The notes under the pieces were generated by a model. That model was not told the origin of the DNA. It saw only the letters and a program-made list of their open reading frames with translations, and made no database searches. A stretch of DNA of 5,365 nt from assembly GCA_964350605.1 (NCBI GenBank), contig CAYGKP010000172.1:1-5365 (forward strand). The letters run 5' to 3'. Shown one piece after another: positions 1 to 4,606 of this stretch (the first letter of the stretch is position 1; every line of letters begins with the position of its first letter). Source of the stretch: CAYGKP01 sp964350605. Lineage in GTDB: Bacteria > Bacteroidota > Bacteroidia > Cytophagales > JAAEPT01. The position numbers and the translations under genes are program-made.

Positions 1-328
1 GCCCCTCTTTTGAAATCAAACGGAAGCCCACTTTCTCCAAGGCTTTGATGGTGTTCGGGTGCATCGCCGTGGCTTCGGTGCCCGCCGAGTAGGTTTCCAG
101 GTTTAGGTCGGCTTTCGCCAAGAGGGCGACGGTCAACAGGTGGCCCAGGTGGCTGCGCCGCGAATTGTGGGTGCAGATGTAGATCAGCGCGGGTGAGTTG
201 CCCTTTGCCAGCTCTTTTCTGAGTAGATCGGCAACGGGTTGCAAGCGAGCCTTTCGATCAGCAGGGATTTGATCGGTTTCCGCGGCGCGGGCCGTGAAAT
301 AGGCTTCCAGTTCGGGGTAGAGGTTCAT
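1..328 (-). CDS. arsC: Arsenate reductase, low-molecular-weight tyrosine-phosphatase type (3' end cut by window edge)
   Basis: The first 109 codons are present and the C-terminus lies beyond the left edge. The phosphatase P-loop is clear: CTHNSRRSH at residues 52-60, giving C52-X5-R58-S59, the nucleophilic Cys and phosphate/arsenate-binding loop of LMW-PTP enzymes. Thioredoxin-coupled arsenate reductases use this fold to turn As(V) into As(III). A segment SAGTEATAMHP near residues 81-91 also fits the fold. The P-loop starts about 40 residues later than in classical ArsC, because a helical N-terminal extension (residues 1-46) precedes it. The start ATG overlaps the acr3 stop as ATGA, suggesting translational coupling and a product working with the pump. 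The second and third redox Cys of true ArsC are not in view, so a protein-tyrosine phosphatase of ars operons remains possible. The family is sure and the exact activity is inferred. Confidence 0.82.
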   Translation of the reverse strand, partial: MNLYPELEAYFTARAAETDQIPADRKARLQPVADLLRKELAKGNSPALIYICTHNSRRSHLGHLLTVALLAKADLNLETYSAGTEATAMHPNTIKALEKVGFRLISKEG

Positions 329-1359
329 CGGAAGGAGGACTGTTTTCGGTTGGCGATCCACACCAGCGAGAGCATGATGGGCACTTCGATCAGTACGCCG
401 ACCACGGTGGTGAGCGTTGCCCCCGAGTCGAGGCCGAAGAGGGAGATGGCGACGGCCACGGCCAGCTCGAAGAAGTTGCTCGCGCCGATCATCGCCGAGG
501 GGGCACAGGTGTTGAAGGGCAGTTTCAGCCACCGCCCGCCGATCCATCCGAGGGCGAAGATCAGGTAGGTCTGGATCGTCAGGGGTACGGCGATCAGCAG
601 GATGGCCAAGGGCTGCTTTAGCAACGCTTCGCCTTGGTAAGCGAAGAGCAAAATAAGGGTCAACAGCAGTGCGGTGATCGAAATGGGCCGTAGGGTGGGC
701 AGGAACTTGGTTTTGAACCAATCGGCTCCCTTGGTTTTGGTTAGCCAGCGGTAGACCAGCCAGCCCGCGAGTAGGGGAATGACCACGAAAGCGACCACCG
801 AAGTGAGTAGCGCATCAAACGGAATGGAAAGGCCATTGACCCCAAGCAGCAACTCGACAAGGGGAATGAAGGCGACCAGCAAGACCAGGTCGTTGACCGA
901 CACTTGGATGAGTGTGTAGTTTGCATCGCCTCGCGTGAGGTAGGACCACACAAATACCATCGCCGTGCAGGGCGCCGCCCCCAGCAGAATCGCTCCGGCG
1001 ATGTAGTCCTGGGCCGTCTCGGGCTCGATCCAGGGCGCGAAAATCACTTTGAAAAACAGCCACGCCAACAAAGCCATCGTGAAGGGTTTGATCAGCCAGT
1101 TGATCGTGAGAGTCAGGGCCAAGCCCCGGCGGTAGGGTTTCCATTGGGTAATCGAACCGAAGTCGATTTGGACCATCATCGGAAAGATCATCGCCCACAC
1201 CAGGATCGCGATCGGCACATTGACCGTCGAGACGTTCAGGGACGAGAGCAGGGCCATCCGGTCGCCGAGTAGCTGCCCCAGCCCGACGCCAGCGGCGATG
1301 CAGAGCAGGACCCAGAGGGTTAAGTAGCGTTCGAAGAATGCGATGCGGGGGGTAGACAT
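325..1359 (-). CDS. acr3: Acr3-family arsenite efflux permease
   Basis: This 344-residue inner-membrane carrier expels As(III), and in some members Sb(III), driven by the proton-motive force. Length and about ten hydrophobic segments match the ACR3 family (bile acid/arsenite/riboflavin transporter superfamily). Family signatures are visible. IAILVWAMIFPMMVQIDF lies at residues 50-67. The GAAPCTAMVFVWSYLT block carries the conserved membrane Cys at C131. QVSVNDLVLL follows at residues 152-161. ASNFFELAVAVA carries the conserved Glu at E298. In studied Acr3 proteins this Cys and Glu are the residues needed for transport. The ATG at 1359 gives the usual short cytoplasmic N-terminus; there is no Shine-Dalgarno, only CTATTTCCACTAAC upstream. 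The stop overlaps the next start by four bases. It lies third in the operon, 90 nt after arsI, with a hairpin in the gap. It is not the unrelated ArsB-type pump. The sequence appears intact. Confidence 0.95.
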   Translation of the reverse strand: MSTPRIAFFERYLTLWVLLCIAAGVGLGQLLGDRMALLSSLNVSTVNVPIAILVWAMIFPMMVQIDFGSITQWKPYRRGLALTLTINWLIKPFTMALLAWLFFKVIFAPWIEPETAQDYIAGAILLGAAPCTAMVFVWSYLTRGDANYTLIQVSVNDLVLLVAFIPLVELLLGVNGLSIPFDALLTSVVAFVVIPLLAGWLVYRWLTKTKGADWFKTKFLPTLRPISITALLLTLILLFAYQGEALLKQPLAILLIAVPLTIQTYLIFALGWIGGRWLKLPFNTCAPSAMIGASNFFELAVAVAISLFGLDSGATLTTVVGVLIEVPIMLSLVWIANRKQSSFR

Positions 1360-1373
1360 GGTTAGTGGAAATA

Positions 1374-1406
1374 GAGGAGAGGCACCGCGTTTGGTGGCCT
1401 CCCCTC
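1374..1406 (-). other. Intergenic mRNA hairpin between arsI and acr3
   Basis: In the minus-strand transcript, 1393-1406 pairs with 1374-1386. Four pairs next to a 6-nt loop (1387-1392) are followed by one bulged C (1397) and nine further pairs. The pair at 1378/1402 is G-U in the operon mRNA but an A-C mismatch in a plus-strand RNA, which favours the minus strand as the working one. No U-tract follows (the next bases are CTATTTCC), so it is not a normal intrinsic terminator. It ends 14 nt before the acr3 ATG. A role in mRNA processing or stability, or in tuning acr3 translation, is inferred. Confidence 0.55.
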
Positions 1407-1449
1407 AGCCCTACTGAACCCTCGCGGATTCAGCGTTGTGAAAGGTGAA

Positions 1450-1974
1450 TTAGCAGCAGCCGGAGTCGGGTTCACAACTGGCTTCGGCGGCTTGGGCCTG
1501 GTGGTTCCAGCGCATCTTTTGTTTGGGCTGTGAGGCAGGCACGCAGCAAGCTTCGCCGTCGCCACCGGAGGCGTACTTGGGGTCGTTGAAGGTCGCGTCC
1601 TCGCGGAAGAGATAGACTTCCCACTGTACCCCGTCGGGGTCGGTGGCCCAGAACTTGTCCTGGATGGCGTAGCAGCACGAGACATCCTTCTCCTCGACAA
1701 TGGGAAGGTCCAAGGTCTCCAATCGGGCTTGCCAGGCGTTGACTTCTTCGAGGGTCTCCACTTGGATGCCCAGGTGACCGAAGTTCTCCTGAACTCGTTC
1801 GGGGTTCTCGACAAAGGAGATCACCAGCGCGGGCGAATTGAACAAGAACTTCGCGTACTGTGGCTTCACCTTTTCAGGTGCTTGGCCAAAAAATTGCTCG
1901 TAGAAGGCCAGGGTCTTCGTCAAATCCTTGACGTAGAGGCTCACGTGCATGCGGGGGAAGGGGGCAGTTGTCAT
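1450..1974 (-). CDS. arsI: ArsI/CadI-family vicinal-oxygen-chelate enzyme, probable C-As lyase
   Basis: The 174-residue protein has the vicinal oxygen chelate (glyoxalase/dioxygenase) fold. ArsI enzymes are Fe(II)-dependent dioxygenases that split the carbon-arsenic bond of trivalent organoarsenicals such as methylarsenite, releasing As(III). The expected metal ligands are visible: H10 (RMHVSLYV), H67 (NFGHLGIQV) and E119 (GVQWEVY). The substrate-binding vicinal pair is C100-C101 (DVSCCYAI), and DKFWATDPDG at residues 106-115 is typical. The ATG at 1974 was chosen because the beta strand carrying H10 must lie near the N-terminus; the frame stays open upstream to 2229, but only across arsR. 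Another ATG lies at 1950. The gene starts 26 nt after the arsR stop. After the fold, residues 136-174 form a tail with five Cys (C143, C144, C167, C173, C174), ending CC. The related CadI proteins are cadmium-induced, so the substrate is inferred from the operon. Confidence 0.88.
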   Translation of the reverse strand: MTTAPFPRMHVSLYVKDLTKTLAFYEQFFGQAPEKVKPQYAKFLFNSPALVISFVENPERVQENFGHLGIQVETLEEVNAWQARLETLDLPIVEEKDVSCCYAIQDKFWATDPDGVQWEVYLFREDATFNDPKYASGGDGEACCVPASQPKQKMRWNHQAQAAEASCEPDSGCC

Positions 1975-2000
1975 GTCGTTCGTGTTATGGGGTTGTACAA

Positions 2001-2348
2001 TTAGCAGCAGTCGCAATTCAGCTCGTCGCCACAACCAAACGGCTGTTGGCCCAGCAGGTCGGTCAACAGGCCACCTGCTTCCGTCCAAGCCGTTGGATCG
2101 ACGCAGTAGCAGACCCGCGGCCCGTCGATGGTGCCTTGGATCAAGCCGACTTCCTTGAGTGCCTTGAGGTGTTGGGACACCGTGCTTTGCGAGAGGGGCA
2201 ACACGTCGACCAGCTCGCTGCACTGGCAATCCTTGGTGCGCAGCAAGTGCGAAAGGATGGCGATGCGGGCGGGGTGGCCCAGGGCCTTGGCCAGTTCGGC
2301 GGTCCGCACTTGGGTGGCGGAGAAGTCAAGGGTTTTTGCGGTTGCCAT
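2001..2348 (-). CDS. arsR: ArsR/SmtB-family As(III)-responsive repressor
   Basis: The 115-residue winged helix-turn-helix regulator binds the ars promoter as a dimer and releases it on binding As(III)/Sb(III). ALGHPARIAIL (residues 22-32) opens the family domain and the recognition helix is LSQSTVSQHLKAL (residues 52-64). A C41-Q-C43 pair ahead of the recognition helix sits where the CVC sensor of plasmid R773 ArsR lies. Further Cys are C80, C82, C106, C112, C114 and C115. The C-terminal tail, GCGDELNCDCC, resembles in position the C-terminal sensor Cys of Acidithiobacillus-type ArsR, so two candidate metal sites occur in one protein. It is first in the operon, 17 nt from the operator. AAGGA lies three bases before the ATG, a weak and closely spaced ribosome site. 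The family call is firm; the ligand is inferred from neighbours and Cys pattern. Confidence 0.94.
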   Translation of the reverse strand: MATAKTLDFSATQVRTAELAKALGHPARIAILSHLLRTKDCQCSELVDVLPLSQSTVSQHLKALKEVGLIQGTIDGPRVCYCVDPTAWTEAGGLLTDLLGQQPFGCGDELNCDCC

Positions 2349-2364
2349 GAGTCCTTAATTGTAT

Positions 2365-2380
2365 ATCGTAAATATACGAT
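2365..2380 (-). promoter_or_regulatory. Probable ArsR operator
   Basis: A perfect inverted repeat, ATCGTA-AATA-TACGAT, lies 17 bp upstream of the arsR start. AT-rich palindromes of this size are usual binding sites of ArsR/SmtB dimers. It covers the predicted -7 element, so bound repressor would block RNA polymerase and give autorepression of the whole operon. Binding is inferred from position and symmetry. Confidence 0.72.
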
Positions 2381-2398
2381 GAATAACCGAAAACAAAA
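2369..2398 (-). promoter_or_regulatory. Predicted ars operon promoter, Bacteroidota type
   Basis: On the minus strand TTTTG (2398-2394) is followed after 17 nt by TATATTTA (2376-2369). This approximates the Bacteroidota -33 TTTG and -7 TAnnTTTG boxes, although the last base differs and the spacing is a little short of the usual 19-21. The -7 box is inside the ArsR inverted repeat. The -33 box lies in the U-tract of the terminator of the gene upstream, so the two units share these bases. Confidence 0.5.
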
Positions 2399-2427
2399 GC
2401 CTCGCGTTCCACTTGGCTCGCGAGGCT
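2390..2427 (-). terminator. Rho-independent terminator of the 155-aa exported-protein gene
   Basis: In the minus-strand RNA, AGCCTCGCG (2427-2419) pairs perfectly over 9 bp with CGCGAGGCT (2406-2398), around a 12-nt loop. It is followed directly by TTTTGTTTT. It lies 43 nt after the stop of the upstream minus-strand gene, is strong by eye, and insulates the ars operon from read-through. Confidence 0.85.
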
Positions 2428-2470
2428 GTCTGATTGTTCGGCTGAGGCCAGGACTGGACGAGTCGGTCGG

Positions 2471-2938
2471 CTAGTCGACCAATGTCGTTGTCTTGAACTT
2501 ATAGTAGCCTTTGATGCCTTCCACACCGGCAAAGGCATTCTTGAAGAAGGTCGCCGCATCGAGCACGTCTTGAAGGGTTTCGATGGGATAGACGATGGTT
2601 TCTTCCTCGAAAAACTCATCGGCTTCAAAGCCCGCGAAGTAGTAGCGCCCCACGAATGACTGCTTTTCGGCGTCGAGCGTGACCTCCATCCGTCCTGGCA
2701 GAATAGCGGGGCTGGGCGTGGGCTTTTTGGTCTGAATCTCCAAGGTGGAAGCTTGGTACACGTACTTGGCGGTTCCTTCCTCGCAGCGAACTACAAAGGC
2801 GATGTCCGAGTAGTAATCCTCTGGGTTCTGTTCGCCTTCGAGGTAGACCTCGCAGCCGTTTGGCAAGGCGAAATAGGGCTCTTGCGCGAAGGCCGCGAGT
2901 GGAAGGAAAAAGAGGAGGAGAAGGAAAAGGTGTTTCAT
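2471..2938 (-). CDS. Small exported protein of unknown function
   Basis: I do not recognise a family. The 155-residue product begins with a clear Sec signal peptide: MKH, then a Leu/Phe core to residue 14 and AAFAQ, so cleavage is likely between A18 and Q19. The mature part is about 137 residues, acidic (FEADEFFEEE at residues 104-113), with only two Cys, C29 and C52, which could form a disulfide in the periplasm. There is no lipobox, so it should be soluble in the periplasm or secreted. The start at 2938 was chosen because it puts the Lys-His and hydrophobic core right at the N-terminus; an ATG nine codons upstream (2965) would add MRSFCSLPP and is less likely. It diverges from the TIMP-like gene across 60 bp and is closed by a strong terminator before the ars promoter, so it seems to be a single-gene unit. 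Confidence 0.8.
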   Translation of the reverse strand: MKHLFLLLLFFLPLAAFAQEPYFALPNGCEVYLEGEQNPEDYYSDIAFVVRCEEGTAKYVYQASTLEIQTKKPTPSPAILPGRMEVTLDAEKQSFVGRYYFAGFEADEFFEEETIVYPIETLQDVLDAATFFKNAFAGVEGIKGYYKFKTTTLVD

Positions 2939-2998
2939 GGGGGGAAGTGAACAAAATGATCGCATAAAATAAGAGAGTTTAAATAAGTATCTTAAAGT
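2939..2998. promoter_or_regulatory. Divergent intergenic region between two exported-protein genes
   Basis: These 60 bases separate two divergent starts and must hold both promoters unless one lies inside the opposite gene. The stretch 2962-2998 is clearly AT-rich against its surroundings. I see no convincing TTTG plus TAnnTTTG pair on either strand and no Shine-Dalgarno before either ATG. The A-rich bases before the plus-strand ATG (TCTTAAAGT) fit Bacteroidota starts. Confidence 0.4.
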
Positions 2999-3505
2999 AT
3001 GTCCCGTTTTCCCTTTTTGATGATGCTGGTGGTGGTGCTGGCACTGAGTGGTTCAGTGACGATGCCTCAGTGTTCTTGTGATATCAATATTGGTATCGAA
3101 GAGGCAATTGAGGCTGTGCGCTATACCGACGTGATCTTCAGCGGTACAGTGATCGACGTTGCCTCAATTGAGGGCGACACCGCGTATCGTGACAGCCATG
3201 ATGCCTTTAAATATCACTTTGTCATTGATGAAATTTTTAGTGGATCCTCGGAAGTCGACGGTGATACGATGATTGTGACTTCGGGGTACGGGAATGGAGA
3301 TTGTGGGTACCGATTCAAGGAAGGCGAACGCTACATTGTCTATGGGTATTGGCATGAAAGAATCTTGTGGGATCCCTTGGACTTTGTGATTAGGAAGGAT
3401 TTGGGATTAGGAACGAACAACTGCACGAGCACGAGAACTTACTCTGAGCGCGGAGCCAACGATACTCGGGAGTTCATCGATAAATACCTGCCGGAGTTGC
3501 GCTAA
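2999..3505 (+). CDS. Secreted TIMP/netrin-like (NTR) domain protein
   Basis: The 168-residue protein has an N-terminal signal (hydrophobic residues 6-20) followed by a C25-S-C27 pair. The pattern matches bacterial proteins with a tissue-inhibitor-of-metalloproteinase-like NTR fold. After the CxC pair come a strand block TDVIFSGTVIDV (residues 43-54), FKYHFVIDEIFSG (70-82), a GDCGYRFKEGERYIVYGY block (100-117) with C102, and NNCTSTRTY (140-148) with C142. Four Cys in all would give the two disulfides usual for the fold. In animal TIMPs the first Cys must be the mature N-terminus to chelate zinc; here cleavage just before C25 is not obvious (TMPQ-C), so inhibitor activity is not assumed and the role of bacterial members is largely unknown. 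The final helix (residues 154-168) is also usual. Base composition is more AT-rich than in the flanking genes, which may mean foreign origin or low expression. Confidence 0.75.
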   Translation: MSRFPFLMMLVVVLALSGSVTMPQCSCDINIGIEEAIEAVRYTDVIFSGTVIDVASIEGDTAYRDSHDAFKYHFVIDEIFSGSSEVDGDTMIVTSGYGNGDCGYRFKEGERYIVYGYWHERILWDPLDFVIRKDLGLGTNNCTSTRTYSERGANDTREFIDKYLPELR

Positions 3506-3571
3506 CCAGTCTGCTAGACGAACGAACCATTTCTTGCTGAAGTGCGTCTTTCCCTTTGCCTTGACGGACTT

Positions 3572-3634
3572 GGGGAAGTGACCAGGGACGCGCGCATGTT
3601 GTGCAGTTCCCAGTAGGTGCGTTCGACTCCCCCC
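3572..3634. other. Long imperfect stem-loop in the gap before terC
   Basis: Nested complementary blocks fold these bases into one imperfect stem: GGGG/CCCC, AGT/ACT, ACC/GGT, GGGA/TCCC and GCGC/GTGC around the loop ATGTT (3596-3600). Small internal loops lie between the blocks. Stems on the two strands are similarly stable by eye, with different wobble pairs, so the working strand is unclear. No gene is seen in 3506-3725. The element may be a structured RNA, part of a leader or a dispersed repeat; the sequence alone does not decide. Confidence 0.3.
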
Positions 3635-3645
3635 TTGGCGGGCCG

Positions 3646-3678
3646 GCCCTGCTCCCTGTGAGTGGGATCGGCTTTTTT
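3646..3678 (+). terminator. Candidate intrinsic terminator or attenuator upstream of terC
   Basis: GCC (3646-3648) and TCCC (3653-3656) can pair with GGGA (3664-3667) and GGC (3670-3672), leaving a 7-nt loop and an asymmetric internal loop. Six T follow immediately (3673-3678). It could end the TIMP-like transcript 140 nt after its stop, or act as an attenuator in a terC leader. The stem is imperfect, so the call is weak. Confidence 0.35.
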
Positions 3679-3725
3679 CGGGCCGAGTCACCCGCGTGGC
3701 ACTTTCGGTTCTTACCTTCGCTTTC

Positions 3726-4469
3726 ATGAACCTCGACTTCTCGATTCTTGCCACCGCCGACGGCTGGATCTCACTGGCTACCCTGACCTTGATGGAAATC
3801 ATCCTGGGGGTCGACAACGTCTTGTTCATCTCCATCCTGGTCGGTCGCCTGGATGCCAAACACCAAAGCCGCGCCCGCCTGGTGGGCATCTCGCTGGCCC
3901 TGCTCATTCGCATTGGCCTACTCCTGGCCATCAGCTGGGTGCTGGGGCTTCAACAGCCACTGTTCCACCTGTGGGGTTGGCATGCCACTTGGCGTGGCTT
4001 GATCCTGTTGGGAGGGGGTTTGTTCCTGCTCTACAAAGCGACTACCGAAATCCACGACAACGTGAAGGGCATCGAGGAGGGCCACACCCATGAAACGGGC
4101 CCCAAGCTCTCGATGGGGTCGGCGATTCTTCAGATCGTGGCCATCGACATTGTCTTTTCCTTTGACTCAATTCTTACGGCCGTTACACTGGTCGAAAACG
4201 TGGCCCTGATGGTCATTGCCGTGGTCATCTCGATGGCCATCATGCTCTGGTCGGCTAAACCCATCGGCAAGTTCATCGAGAAGCACCCGACGGTCAAGAT
4301 GCTTGCCCTCTCGTTCCTGATGCTGATCGGGGTACTCCTGGTGCTCGATGCGTTCGAGGTCGAGGTGCCGCGGGGCTACATCTACTTCGCGCTGTTCTTC
4401 TCGCTGACTGTCGAGGTGCTGAACATGCGCATCCGCAAGCGAACTACGAAGCAACGGGTGAAAGATTAG
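3726..4469 (+). CDS. TerC-family integral membrane protein, probable metal-ion exporter
   Basis: The 247-residue protein shows the TerC-family hallmarks. The LMEIILGVDNVLFISI block (residues 22-37) carries E24, D30 and N31. AILQIVAIDIVFSFDSILTAV (133-153) carries Q136, D141, D147 and S148. About seven hydrophobic segments and a near-terminal VLDAFE (206-211) complete the family form. A His- and acid-containing cytoplasmic stretch (HDNVKGIEEGHTHE, 110-123) links the two halves. Members such as E. coli Alx and B. subtilis MeeF/MeeY export Mn(II) or feed it to secreted enzymes; others are tied to tellurite resistance, but no other ter gene is here. Mn is therefore favoured by family only. A GTG at 3696 in the same frame would add ten residues; ATG 3726 gives the usual short N-terminus before the first membrane segment. 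No Shine-Dalgarno or clear promoter precedes it. Confidence 0.9.
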   Translation: MNLDFSILATADGWISLATLTLMEIILGVDNVLFISILVGRLDAKHQSRARLVGISLALLIRIGLLLAISWVLGLQQPLFHLWGWHATWRGLILLGGGLFLLYKATTEIHDNVKGIEEGHTHETGPKLSMGSAILQIVAIDIVFSFDSILTAVTLVENVALMVIAVVISMAIMLWSAKPIGKFIEKHPTVKMLALSFLMLIGVLLVLDAFEVEVPRGYIYFALFFSLTVEVLNMRIRKRTTKQRVKD

Positions 4470-4487
4470 CCATACAGGGCTTGATCA

Positions 4488-4549
4488 GGTGGTGTCGCTC
4501 GTAAGAGCAAATTGCCTCACGGCAAACCCCACCGATTCAGCGGGTTTTT
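4488..4549 (+). terminator. Compact multi-hairpin RNA ending in a terminator-like stem, after terC
   Basis: Two small hairpins, GCTC-GTAA-GAGC (4497-4508, a GNRA-type loop) and TTGCC-TCAC-GGCAA (4512-4525), are enclosed by GGTGGTGT (4488-4495) pairing with ACCCCACC (4526-4533) with one mismatch. The second arm overlaps another stem, AAACCC (4524-4529) with GGGTTT (4542-4547), whose end runs into five T (4545-4549). The last stem is a plausible intrinsic terminator for terC, 55 nt after its stop. The exclusive pairings resemble an attenuator. No known riboswitch consensus was recognised. Confidence 0.5.
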
Positions 4550-4550
4550 C

Positions 4551-4579
4551 TTGGTAGCCGCTCAAATGATTGGTATACT
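4551..4579 (+). promoter_or_regulatory. Possible promoter of the lipoprotein gene
   Basis: TTG (4551-4553), just after the T-tract of the preceding terminator, is followed after 20 nt by TATACT (4574-4579), with AAG next. The spacing suits a Bacteroidota -33/-7 promoter, although the -7 box fits TAnnTTTG only partly. It would leave a short leader of roughly 20 nt before the ATG at 4607. Confidence 0.35.
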
Positions 4580-4606
4580 AAGGTTCATTACCTACCAAAA
4601 CATACC

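Noticed and set aside
904..1272. Plus-strand open frame of 122 codons opposite acr3
   Set aside because: It is the antisense shadow of conserved membrane segments of acr3 and has Arg/Gln/His-rich composition without a start context.
1410..1432. CTGAA/TTCAG mini-hairpin in the arsI-acr3 gap
   Set aside because: Five pairs around a ten-base loop is expected by chance and no function is suggested beside the much stronger neighbouring hairpin.
1975..2229. N-terminal extension of the arsI frame, giving a 259-residue protein
   Set aside because: The extra 85 codons lie almost wholly antiparallel-free but out of frame inside arsR, read as low-complexity Arg/Pro-rich sequence, and the VOC fold with its first metal ligand begins just after ATG 1974.
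3616..3640. tRNA T-arm-like GTTCGACTCC
   Set aside because: The flanking 5-bp T-stem does not pair, and no acceptor, D or anticodon arms fit upstream or on the other strand.
3713..3720. TACCTTCG as a -7 box of a terC promoter
   Set aside because: It would place the transcription start at or after the ATG 3726, and no TTTG element lies at the proper distance upstream.
3541..3725. yybP-ykoY manganese riboswitch upstream of terC
   Set aside because: GGGGAAGTG at 3572-3580 only superficially recalls the conserved GGGGAGTA loop, and the second conserved loop and three-way junction are not found.
3407..3931. Minus-strand open frame of 174 codons opposite the TIMP-like and terC genes
   Set aside because: Its peptide is Arg/Ser-rich, it overlaps two well-supported plus-strand genes at its ends, and it shows no recognisable domain. 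The middle part (3506-3650) is better treated as non-coding.
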